DNA of 64,000 bases from Halothece sp. PCC 7418 (lineage in GTDB: Bacteria > Cyanobacteriota > Cyanobacteriia > Cyanobacteriales > Rubidibacteraceae), in contig NC_019779.1 in the NCBI RefSeq assembly GCF_000317635.1, forward strand, positions 558,001-622,000. The letters are read 5' to 3'. Under the pieces are notes generated by a model. That model made no database searches and was not told the DNA's origin. It was given only the letters and a program-made list of their open reading frames with translations. Each line of letters begins with the position of its first letter. Position 1 is the stretch's first letter. Below, piece by piece: positions 16,737-24,365 of the stretch. A program made the position numbers and the translations under genes.

Positions 16737-18755
16737 ATGGTCGCTGCTACTCAATCACTCGAACAACTTTGCATCAATTCCATACGCTTTCTCGCAATTG
16801 ATGCCGTCGAAAAAGCCAGTTCTGGACACCCTGGCTTACCCATGGGGGCTGCTCCCATGGCGTTTGTCCTCTGGGATAAATTTCTGCGCTTCAACCCCAA
16901 AAATCCCCATTGGTTCAACCGCGATCGCTTCGTTCTCTCCGCAGGACATGGTTGTATGTTGCAATATGCCCTGCTTTATCTCACCGGTTACGATAGCGTT
17001 AGTCTAGACGATATTAAACAATTCCGTCAATGGGAATCCAAAACCCCCGGTCACCCCGAAAACTTTATGACTGAAGGGGTAGAAGTGACCACAGGCCCCC
17101 TCGGACAAGGAATTTCTAATGCTGTCGGTTTAGCAGCAGCAGAAGCCCATCTCGCTGCTCGTTTTAACAAACCTGATTGTCAAATTGTCGATCACTACAC
17201 TTACGTCATCGCCAGTGATGGTGACTTAATGGAAGGCGTTTCTAATGAAGCCTGTTCTCTCGCAGGACACCTTGGACTCGGTAAACTCATTGCACTTTAC
17301 GATGACAACCACATCTCCATTGATGGCGAAACCGAACTCTCTTTCACCGAAGATCGGATGAAACGCTATGAAGCCCTCGGTTGGCATACACAAGTTATTG
17401 AAGATGGTAATACTGACCTTGAAGGTCTAGAAAAAGCCATTGCTAATGCAAAAGCAGTCACCGATAAACCTTCCATTATTGGAGTCAGAACGGTCATCGG
17501 TTTTGGTTCTCCCAATAAAGCAAACACCCATGATGTTCACGGGGCCGCTTTAGGAAAAGATGAAGTCGCAGCGACTCGGAAAGAACTCGGTTGGGAGTAC
17601 GGCGAATTTGAAGTTCCTGAAGATGCACTCAGCCACTTCCGTAAAGCTGTCGATCGCGGAGCGCAATCAGAACAAGAGTGGAATCAACTCTTTGCAGAAT
17701 ATAAGGGCAAATATCCCGAAGACGCGAAGAATCTCCAGCAACTCATTAGCGGTGAACTCCCAGCAGGTTGGGAAGATGCACTCCCTACTTACACCCCTGA
17801 TGATAAAGCCGATGCCACTCGTAACCAGTCGGGAGCAGTCTTAAATGCCCTTTCCCCCGTGTTACCTGGTTTAGTCGGTGGTTCCGCTGACTTAGCACCC
17901 TCCAACAAAACCTACGTCAAATCCAGTGGTGACTTCCAAAAAGGCGCTTACGAAAACCGTAACTTCCGCTTTGGGGTTCGTGAACATGGCATGGGCGCGA
18001 TTTGTAACGCCATGGCACTCCACAATTCTGGTTTAATCCCTTATGGCGCAACCTTCCTCATCTTTACTGATTATATGCGCGGTGCAATTCGTCTTTCTGC
18101 ACTGTCTCGCGCTGGGGTAATTTGGGTAATGACTCACGACTCCATCGGTGTCGGTGAAGATGGTCCAACTCACCAACCCATTGAACAAGTTGCTTCCTTA
18201 CGGGCGATTCCAGAATTAGCTGTTTTCCGTCCTGCTGATGGGAATGAAACCTCTGGGGCTTATAAAGTTGCTGTCGAACGTGCAGCAGGAAATCCTCATG
18301 CTCCCACCCTCCTCGCACTCTCTCGTCAAAAACTCCCTAATTTACAAGGAAGTTCCATTGAAAAAGCAGCTAAAGGGGGTTATGTCCTTTCTGATAGCAA
18401 CGGCACGCCAGAACTGATTCTAATTGGTACAGGGAGTGAAGTTGAACTCTGTGTCAATGCAGCCGAACAACTTCGTCAAGAAGGGAAAAATGTTCGCGTT
18501 GTTTCTATGCCTTGTTGGGAACTGTTTGAAGAACAAGACGCAGGCTATAAAGAGTCAGTTTTACCGCAAGTGGTAACGAAACGAGTGGCTGTTGAAGCGG
18601 GAACAACATTTGGCTGGTGTCGCTATGTCGGCGCTGAAGGTGAAGTCATTGGTATCGATCACTTTGGTGCATCCTCTCCTGGTGGCGTGGCTATGAAAAA
18701 CTTTGGTTTCACCACTGAAAATGTTGTTGAAACCGCGAAAAAAGTCTTAGGCTAA
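16737..18755 (+). CDS. tkt: Transketolase
   Basis: 672 residues from ATG 16737, where the usual N-terminus [20 protein letters not shown] begins. An in-frame ATG at 16650 has a better ribosome site (AGAAGGG) but would add 29 atypical basic residues, so it is listed only as an alternative. Thiamine-diphosphate motif [13 protein letters not shown] (visible as [12 protein letters not shown], about 154-165), the sugar-phosphate site [16 protein letters not shown] near the start, and the pyrimidine-binding region [16 protein letters not shown] identify it. Transfers two-carbon units in the Calvin-Benson and pentose phosphate pathways. A strong terminator follows. Confidence 0.96.
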   Translation: MVAATQSLEQLCINSIRFLAIDAVEKASSGHPGLPMGAAPMAFVLWDKFLRFNPKNPHWFNRDRFVLSAGHGCMLQYALLYLTGYDSVSLDDIKQFRQWESKTPGHPENFMTEGVEVTTGPLGQGISNAVGLAAAEAHLAARFNKPDCQIVDHYTYVIASDGDLMEGVSNEACSLAGHLGLGKLIALYDDNHISIDGETELSFTEDRMKRYEALGWHTQVIEDGNTDLEGLEKAIANAKAVTDKPSIIGVRTVIGFGSPNKANTHDVHGAALGKDEVAATRKELGWEYGEFEVPEDALSHFRKAVDRGAQSEQEWNQLFAEYKGKYPEDAKNLQQLISGELPAGWEDALPTYTPDDKADATRNQSGAVLNALSPVLPGLVGGSADLAPSNKTYVKSSGDFQKGAYENRNFRFGVREHGMGAICNAMALHNSGLIPYGATFLIFTDYMRGAIRLSALSRAGVIWVMTHDSIGVGEDGPTHQPIEQVASLRAIPELAVFRPADGNETSGAYKVAVERAAGNPHAPTLLALSRQKLPNLQGSSIEKAAKGGYVLSDSNGTPELILIGTGSEVELCVNAAEQLRQEGKNVRVVSMPCWELFEEQDAGYKESVLPQVVTKRVAVEAGTTFGWCRYVGAEGEVIGIDHFGASSPGGVAMKNFGFTTENVVETAKKVLG

Positions 18756-18781
18756 ACGGTCACTGAATAATGATTCCTCGT

Positions 18782-18812
18782 CACAGATGTTCCCCCCATC
18801 TGTGGCTTTTTT
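18782..18812 (+). terminator. Rho-independent terminator after tkt
   Basis: CACAGATG (18782-18789) pairs with CATCTGTG (18797-18804) and is followed by GC and a run of seven T. It begins 26 bp after the tkt stop. Confidence 0.9.
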
Positions 18813-18830
18813 TGCAATATTACGGTAATC

Positions 18831-18994
18831 TATAGCAGTTTTCACGCTTCTTGAGGTACATTCTAAATTTTTGTTCTTTGTTCTTTGTTCTTCGTTATTT
18901 GTTATTTGTTGGTTGTTAATCAATGAACCATGAACCATGAACCATGAACATCCATCGACTCGCTTTGTACCTCAACAGACTAAGAAAGGCTATA
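18831..18994. mobile_element. MITE-like element with heptad-array interior, copy 2 (164 bp)
   Basis: Same build and orientation as copy 1 at 6185-6367. The left end TATAGC...TTGAGGTAC (18831-18859) is mirrored at the right end GTACCTCAA...GCTATA (18967-18994). The interior again has GTTCTTT/GTTCTTC/GTTATTT heptads followed by CATGAAC heptads. It is 19 bp shorter than copy 1, partly because of fewer heptads. It occupies most of the 289-bp gap between tkt and the amidotransferase gene. Confidence 0.8.
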
Positions 18995-19044
18995 AAATTA
19001 ATTTCTCTCACCTTCAGCAAACCCTAACCAATGACGAATGAAAG

Positions 19045-19830
19045 ATGGAATTAACCATAGGCTGGCTATATCCCACCTTAATGAGTACCTACGGCGATCG
19101 CGGAAATGTGATTTGTCTGCAACAGCGCAGTCAATGGCGGGGCTTACAGGTGAAAGTGGTTCGTCTCGATTTAGATGCAACCGCAACCGCCTTTGAAGAG
19201 ATTGATTTATTTGTTGGCGGGGGCGCACAAGACCGTCAGCAAGAGATTGTCATGCGAGACTTAAAAGGGGCAAAAGCTCAAATCTTGCGTAATAAAATTG
19301 AAGGCGGAACACCCGGCGTTTTTACCTGTGGTTCACCTCAACTGTTAGGACATTATTATGAACCTGCTTATGGGGAACGCATCGAAGGCTTAGGGATTTT
19401 TGATTTAGTCAGTAAGCATCCTGGTAATAAAGCCGATCGCTGCATTGGCAATATTGTGTTCCGTTTAACCGCTTCTCCCCTCGCGCAGATGGTACAAGCA
19501 CGCACCGGTGAACCCCCGATTGTGATCGGGTTTGAAAATCATGGCGGACGCACCTATTTAGGCAATGTCCAGCCCTTGGGAAGAGTCATTGTTGGAAATG
19601 GCAATAATCAGGAAGATGGCTATGAGGGAGCATTTTATGGCAACGCGATCGCGACCTATGCCCATGGCCCCCTTCTCCCCAAAAATCCCTTTCTTGCGGA
19701 TTGGCTGATTGAAACCGCTTTGGAATTGAAATATCAAAAAACCATTCAACTTTCACCTCTGGAAGATGAGTTAGCCCAGAAAGCTCGGAAAGCGATGTTT
19801 AAGCGTCTAGAGGTGGGAAACTTAGCTTAA
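19045..19830 (+). CDS. gatD: GatD-like type 1 glutamine amidotransferase (lipid II amidation)
   Basis: 261 residues of the CobB/CobQ-like glutaminase family. Nucleophile Cys in PGVFTCGSPQLLGHYY (about 96) and a His-containing segment ATYAHGPLLPKNP (about 208) are present, with ENHGGRTYLG between. GatD releases ammonia from glutamine and works with the Mur-ligase-like MurT to amidate the D-Glu of lipid II. murT, usually adjacent, is not next to it here; the MITE copy lies immediately upstream, so the pair may be separated. A cobyric-acid-type label is possible but the length and motifs fit GatD better. Confidence 0.8.
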   Translation: MELTIGWLYPTLMSTYGDRGNVICLQQRSQWRGLQVKVVRLDLDATATAFEEIDLFVGGGAQDRQQEIVMRDLKGAKAQILRNKIEGGTPGVFTCGSPQLLGHYYEPAYGERIEGLGIFDLVSKHPGNKADRCIGNIVFRLTASPLAQMVQARTGEPPIVIGFENHGGRTYLGNVQPLGRVIVGNGNNQEDGYEGAFYGNAIATYAHGPLLPKNPFLADWLIETALELKYQKTIQLSPLEDELAQKARKAMFKRLEVGNLA

Positions 19831-19854
19831 GTTCAACCCATCCTTGTCAGGAGA

Positions 19855-19897
19855 TTGAGTTTTGATCCGAAGGGACTTATAATGATAATGATTATCA
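19855..19897 (+). promoter_or_regulatory. znuA promoter with overlapping Zur-type operator
   Basis: TTGAGT (19855-19860), a 17-bp spacer and TATAAT (19878-19883) form a good sigma-70-type promoter. The perfect 7-1-7 palindrome TGATAATGATTATCA (19883-19897) starts on the last base of the -10 element and covers the expected transcription start. The position and sequence fit repression by a Fur-family regulator; with znuABC downstream, Zur is the natural candidate. The site is seen; regulator identity is inferred. Confidence 0.85.
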
Positions 19898-19913
19898 CTT
19901 TATGTCCGAAGCC

Positions 19914-20888
19914 ATGAAACAACATCCTTTCATTAAGCTCATTGCTTTACTCTCGATGACAACTTTGTGGGTGGGATGTGGAACCCCCTCTGTTAATGAA
20001 ACACCAGAAACACCTGATGAGACTACTCCTGAAGCTGTCACCGAAAAATTGGAGATTACAGTCAGCATTCTTCCGCAAAAATATTTTGTGGAACGGATTG
20101 GCGGTAATACAGTTGATGTCAATGTCATGGTGCAACCAGGGGCTTCTCCTGCAACCTATGAACCCAAACCCCAACAAATGAAAGCTCTCAGTGATGCGGA
20201 AGCCTATCTGCGGATGCGAGTTCCTTTTGAAAAAGCCTGGATGGATCGGATTGAAAGTGCGAATTCGGAAATGAAAATTGTTGATTTAACTCAAGGAATT
20301 GACCGTCAACCGATCGCGCAACACCATCATCACGGAGAACATGATCACGCCCATCATCACGGAGAAGAAGAAGAAAAAGCAGTCAATCTTGATCCTCATA
20401 TTTGGCTTTCACCTGCGTTAGTGAAACAACAAGCGCAAACCATTTATAACACACTGGTTGCACTGAATCCTGATGCTGCTAATACTTACCAAGAAAACTT
20501 AGATGCTTTGATCAGCGATATTGAAACTTTAGATCAAAATATTGAAGCCACTCTCGCTGACTTAGACCAGAGAACATTTATGGTTTTTCATCCCTCTTGG
20601 GGCTATTTTGCCAGAGACTATGATTTAGAAATGATTCCCATTGAGGTTGGGGGAACTGAACCCAGTGCTGCAGAATTATCTCAGTTTGTGAAACAAGCAA
20701 AAGCAGAGAAAATTAGTGTTATTTTTGTACAACCCCAGTTTGGGGTGCAAAGTGCAAACGCGATCGCGCAATCTGTCAATGCAGAAGTTTTAGAAATTGA
20801 CCCCTTAGCCGAAAACTGGCTGGAAAATATGCAATCGGTTACCGATGTTTTTGAAACTGCTTTAAATCAGACACCAGATCAACAATAG
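19914..20888 (+). CDS. znuA: Zinc ABC transporter substrate-binding lipoprotein
   Basis: About 324 residues of the cluster A-I metal-binding family. Signal peptide and lipobox WVGC lie within the first 25 residues. A His-rich loop (QHHHHGEHDHAHHHGEEEE, about 140-160) is the hallmark of zinc-specific ZnuA. Conserved ligands are visible in LDPHIWLSP and in VFHPSWGYFARDYDL. ATG at 19914 is preferred because the upstream ATG at 19902 is only four bases past the operator and would leave almost no leader. It begins a three-gene unit with znuC and znuB under the Zur-type operator. Confidence 0.92.
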   Translation: MKQHPFIKLIALLSMTTLWVGCGTPSVNETPETPDETTPEAVTEKLEITVSILPQKYFVERIGGNTVDVNVMVQPGASPATYEPKPQQMKALSDAEAYLRMRVPFEKAWMDRIESANSEMKIVDLTQGIDRQPIAQHHHHGEHDHAHHHGEEEEKAVNLDPHIWLSPALVKQQAQTIYNTLVALNPDAANTYQENLDALISDIETLDQNIEATLADLDQRTFMVFHPSWGYFARDYDLEMIPIEVGGTEPSAAELSQFVKQAKAEKISVIFVQPQFGVQSANAIAQSVNAEVLEIDPLAENWLENMQSVTDVFETALNQTPDQQ

Positions 20889-20903
20889 AATTGAAACGTG
20901 AAA

Positions 20904-21698
20904 ATGAGTACATTGAGTTTGTCAGCACAATCAGAAATTATTAGGATTGAAAATCTTTGGGTGCATTATGATCAGGAATCGGTTTTAGAAGGGATTAATT
21001 TGTTCGTTAAAGAAGGAGATTATATCGGGATTATTGGCCCCAATGGTGGCGGAAAAACAACGTTATTTAAAGTGATTTTAGGGTTGATTCCCCACCAAAA
21101 AGGTGAGATTAAAATTTTAGGAGAACCTGTAAAAAAAGGAAGACAATATATTGGTTATGTTCCCCAAATTATGCAGTTTGATGCTGCCTTTCCAATTACT
21201 GTGGCGGATGTTGTCAGAATGGGACGTTTGGGGAAACGGCGACTCTTACAACATTATAGAAAACGAGATGAAGTGATTGTGGATCGGGTTTTAGAACAAG
21301 TGGGATTATTAAAGTGGCGCGATCGCGCTTTATCTGAACTTTCAGGAGGACAAAAACAACGGGTTTATATTGCCAGGGCATTAGCCACAGAACCGAAAAT
21401 TCTGTTATTAGATGAACCCACCGCTAATTTAGATCAAAATGTTTCCACAACCCTTTATGAACTATTACGTCAGTTAAATGAATTTGTCACTATTCTTATG
21501 ATTTCTCATGATATTAGTGCGGTTTCTGCTTATGTGAAAACGATCGGCTGTTTAAATCGCACCTTCCATTATCACGGGGGAAATCAACTTACCTCAGAAC
21601 TGTTAGAACAGACTTATGGCGATCGGGTTCAGCAATTAGTTCATGTCTCCAAACGGTTTTTAGCAGAACATCAACAGGATAGAAATAATAATGCTTGA
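20904..21698 (+). CDS. znuC: Zinc ABC transporter ATP-binding protein
   Basis: 264 residues. Walker A GPNGGGKTT (about 43), signature LSGGQKQRVYIARAL and Walker B KILLLDEPTANLD are intact, as is the switch His in LMISHDIS. An in-frame GTG at 20898 is an alternative start. It lies 15 bp after znuA and overlaps znuB by 8 bp, so it is translated from the same transcript and powers the ZnuB channel. Confidence 0.93.
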   Translation: MSTLSLSAQSEIIRIENLWVHYDQESVLEGINLFVKEGDYIGIIGPNGGGKTTLFKVILGLIPHQKGEIKILGEPVKKGRQYIGYVPQIMQFDAAFPITVADVVRMGRLGKRRLLQHYRKRDEVIVDRVLEQVGLLKWRDRALSELSGGQKQRVYIARALATEPKILLLDEPTANLDQNVSTTLYELLRQLNEFVTILMISHDISAVSAYVKTIGCLNRTFHYHGGNQLTSELLEQTYGDRVQQLVHVSKRFLAEHQQDRNNNA

Positions 21699-22506
21699 AG
21701 CCCTTCAATATGAGTTTTTTCGGAATGCTATTATCGCTGGAATTCTAGTTAGCATTGCAGGGGGAATTATTGGTAGTTTAGTCGTTGTTAATCGCATTGT
21801 TTTTGTTGCGGGAGGAATTGCTCATGCAGCTTATGGCGGTGTTGGCTTAGGATTTTTCTTAGGATTTAATCCCGTTTTAGGGGCGTTAGGCTTTAGTTTG
21901 GGGTCAGCCCTTTTAATGGGCGCAGTGCAACGAAATAAGCATTTAAGGCGCGATACGGCAATTGGAATGTTATGGGCAATTGGGATGGCAATTGGTGTGA
22001 TTTTAACAGATTTAACCCCAGGTTATAAGGCAGAATTAGAAAGTTATTTATTTGGGAGCATTTTAGCTGTTCCCACCACCAATCTCTGGATTATGCTCGT
22101 CATTGATATCATTATTATTGTCTTAGTTTATTTATTTTATAAAGAATTACTTGCCATCTCTTTTGATGAAACCTTTGCTACCGTTCGCAATGTTCCCGTC
22201 AATCAAATTTATTTACTATTAATGGGAATTATTGCCCTTGCTGTGGCGATGATGATGCAAGTAGTCGGTTTAATTTTAGTGATTGCTTTATTAGCCATGC
22301 CCGCAGCAGTAACCAGTCAATTTGTGAAAGACTTAAAAGCAATGATGGGCTTAGGAGTTGTTTTGAGTTTGCTTTTTGTTACCCTTGGTTTAGGGCTGTC
22401 TTATACCTTAAATTTAACCTCTGGGGCAACCATTATTTTAGTCAGCGCGATCGCGTATTTAATCACTTTAATCCTCAAACCCATTTTGAAATGGCGAAAC
22501 AACTAA
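21691..22506 (+). CDS. znuB: Zinc ABC transporter permease
   Basis: 271 residues with eight or so hydrophobic helices typical of the ABC-3 (ZnuB/MntB) permease family, including GGIAHAAYGGVGLGFFLG near residue 45, the conserved coupling region. It overlaps znuC by 8 bp and completes the znuACB unit. Its last 4 bp overlap the stop of the convergent 66-residue gene. Confidence 0.93.
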   Translation: MLEALQYEFFRNAIIAGILVSIAGGIIGSLVVVNRIVFVAGGIAHAAYGGVGLGFFLGFNPVLGALGFSLGSALLMGAVQRNKHLRRDTAIGMLWAIGMAIGVILTDLTPGYKAELESYLFGSILAVPTTNLWIMLVIDIIIIVLVYLFYKELLAISFDETFATVRNVPVNQIYLLLMGIIALAVAMMMQVVGLILVIALLAMPAAVTSQFVKDLKAMMGLGVVLSLLFVTLGLGLSYTLNLTSGATIILVSAIAYLITLILKPILKWRNN

Positions 22507-22703
22507 TCAGACGAAGAATCAGGGGGAAGCCTCATCTGAGAAGATTGAGTAGGGGGAGAAACAAATTTCAGATTGGACGCGATCGCGAGAATCAATCCCC
22601 CCAAAAGACATAATGGAAAGGTAAGGGTTAGCTCTCTCAACCCTTCCCAAATCTCGACAACCACAAATAAAAGACCAAAGCAAACCAGCCAAAAGCGTAA
22701 CAT
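22503..22703 (-). CDS. Small two-helix membrane protein, unknown
   Basis: 66 residues with two hydrophobic helices (about 3-16 and 28-44) separated by WEGLRELTL, ending with a polar Pro/Ser-rich tail. It converges with znuB with a 4-bp overlap. The start ATG 22703 is clean. Similar short cyanobacterial membrane proteins exist, but I assign no function. Confidence 0.55.
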   Translation of the reverse strand: MLRFWLVCFGLLFVVVEIWEGLRELTLTFPLCLLGGLILAIASNLKFVSPPTQSSQMRLPPDSSSD

Positions 22704-22741
22704 GATTTTTGTTAAAGGAACATTATTACTTCTAAGATAAT

Positions 22742-22776
22742 TAAAAAATGCGGGAGAGTCTGAATTATTCCCCCGC
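22742..22776 (-). terminator. Rho-independent terminator of prk
   Basis: On the minus strand GCGGGGGA pairs with TCTCCCGC (one mismatch) around a ten-base loop and is followed by ATTTTTT. It lies 34 bp beyond the prk stop. Confidence 0.8.
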
Positions 22777-22809
22777 GAATCTGATTGTTATGGTTCTCTA
22801 ACCAAAGAA

Positions 22810-23808
22810 TTACACTCTTACTGCTGCTTTGGTTTCTTGGGTTAAGAGTTCGTAGGCTTCCCGCATCTTCAAGCCCACTAAGACTTGGAATAAACCCGTT
22901 CCATCATTCGCTCCTGGCGCATCAGGGTGTTTCAACAGAAGCTCAGTCATTTCACCGTAGAATTTAGTTGCGGTCTTGCTTAAATGGCTTTCAATATAAA
23001 TCATTTCTTCTAGGTTATCAAAATAGCCATCTACCTCTAAGACGGATACTTCATGACCGTAGTAGCTATCTGGACCATAGAAAAGTTTAATACCAGGATA
23101 AGCACAAGTTAACTTACGACCACAGGGGCGCCAGTCAATGGTCGAACCTTCATCAAATAAGTAAACGGGCTCAAATCCTTCCACACCCTCTTTCTGGATG
23201 AGGCGCACCCGTAGATATTTACTTTCTTTATCTTCAATCAGTTGCGTTGGTAAAACTTGAATGACGATATTAGCAAATTCTTTTTGAGGCTCAATGTAAG
23301 CTGTGAAGTCTGGCTTTCTAGCATTAATAGACGCAAGCACGTCTTCGTAAGTGTGACCGCGTTCCGCCATATCACGCTTAATTTTCCAGTTGATTTTGAC
23401 TTCATCACTGATATCAAGGTAAACACTGAAATCCAGTAATTCTCGCACGCGCTCATCATAGAGTGGATGTAATCCCTCAATCACAACCACTTTATTCGGC
23501 TCAATGCGTTCTGGGGGATCAAGTTCTCCCGTTTCGTGATTGTAAATCGGCTTATCAATCGCTTGACCTTCTTTCAGTGCTTTCACTTGCTCATACATGA
23601 GGTCAAAGTTGTTCGCTTTAGGATTCAGGGCGGTAACACCTGCTGCTTTTCTTCCTTTGCGATCAAGACTATGATAGTCATCTAAACAAATCACAGTCAT
23701 AAACTGTTCGCCAAATAGGTCTTTAAGGCGACGCAGAAACGTGGACTTTCCGCAGCCAGAGTCTCCAGCTACACCGATTAATACAACACGATTCGATTCA
23801 GTTGTCAT
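22810..23808 (-). CDS. prk: Phosphoribulokinase
   Basis: 332 residues. P-loop GDSGCGKSTFLRR (about 15-27) with Cys19 at the position of the redox-regulated active-site cysteine. Substrate motifs CLDDYHSLDRKGR and VVIEGLHPLYDERVRELLDFSVYLD follow, with the conserved C-terminal PDAPGANDGTGLFQ. It makes ribulose 1,5-bisphosphate for Rubisco, and is regulated in cyanobacteria by CP12/GAPDH and thioredoxin. Single-gene unit with its own terminator and a 557-bp upstream gap. Confidence 0.97.
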   Translation of the reverse strand: MTTESNRVVLIGVAGDSGCGKSTFLRRLKDLFGEQFMTVICLDDYHSLDRKGRKAAGVTALNPKANNFDLMYEQVKALKEGQAIDKPIYNHETGELDPPERIEPNKVVVIEGLHPLYDERVRELLDFSVYLDISDEVKINWKIKRDMAERGHTYEDVLASINARKPDFTAYIEPQKEFANIVIQVLPTQLIEDKESKYLRVRLIQKEGVEGFEPVYLFDEGSTIDWRPCGRKLTCAYPGIKLFYGPDSYYGHEVSVLEVDGYFDNLEEMIYIESHLSKTATKFYGEMTELLLKHPDAPGANDGTGLFQVLVGLKMREAYELLTQETKAAVRV

Positions 23809-24010
23809 AAGTTCTCCCTATATTAGAATCATCAAACAAGTTTTTAAAACCCAATACTCTTCAGAAATCGGGAACGCTCTTACAGTTTGCTCTTAGCAAG
23901 GAAAAGTGAACAAACCTAAGCAATCTCTTTTGAGTAGCCCAGCAGGGTTGATAAGTATTTAGTCTTATGTTGGGTGCTAAATCTGCATCTTACCATTAAG
24001 ATAATACACT

Positions 24011-24238
24011 CTACAAGTTGACTTCCTCCCAACTGCTCAGTCTAAGGTCGCGTTGAAGATTTATTTTCCCGTTAACAATCGGACAATAACAGATCCCAGT
24101 TCTGCATTCTCTACTGATCATCGATAAATTTTTAATTTCTCTCAGTCCTACCGCTTCACCAATTACCGCTAAACTGTACAGAACTGCTCTTAGTGCTTGC
24201 TGATCCTCAGTAAATGAATCAAAACTTAAGCCTTCGAC
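24011..24238 (-). pseudogene. Decayed HepT-like (DUF86, HEPN toxin) remnant
   Basis: A 75-codon open frame without a start codon reads LSFDSFTEDQQ, then ALRAVLYSLAVIGEAV, which matches the central segment of HepT/DUF86 proteins (F..D..T..AVLYNLAVIGEA). The HEPN RxxxH-type segment and the N-terminal helix are missing, and the sequence after about 24130 no longer resembles the family. It lies in the 557-bp gap between adhE and prk; no MntA antitoxin frame is present. I read it as a dead fragment of a toxin-antitoxin module. The rest of the gap shows no gene. Confidence 0.55.
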
Positions 24239-24301
24239 TTAGTAACTATTAGCAAATCCCCTACAGCAAATTAACCTTTTTTAAAACGAACAGCAAAGAT
24301 T

Positions 24302-24336
24302 AATTTCCCCCCTAGTTAGAAAAAAGGGGGGATTTT
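24302..24336. repeat. Hairpin AATTTCCCCCC / GGGGGGATTTT downstream of adhE
   Basis: Inverted arms at 24302-24312 and 24326-24336. It may terminate adhE transcription on the minus strand, although the T-tract after the stem is poor. The wording CTAGGGGGGATTAATTT recurs near 53313, so it may be a dispersed repeat end. Confidence 0.5.
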
Positions 24337-24365
24337 AAGGAGGCTGCACCTGTAATGGCTTTGAA

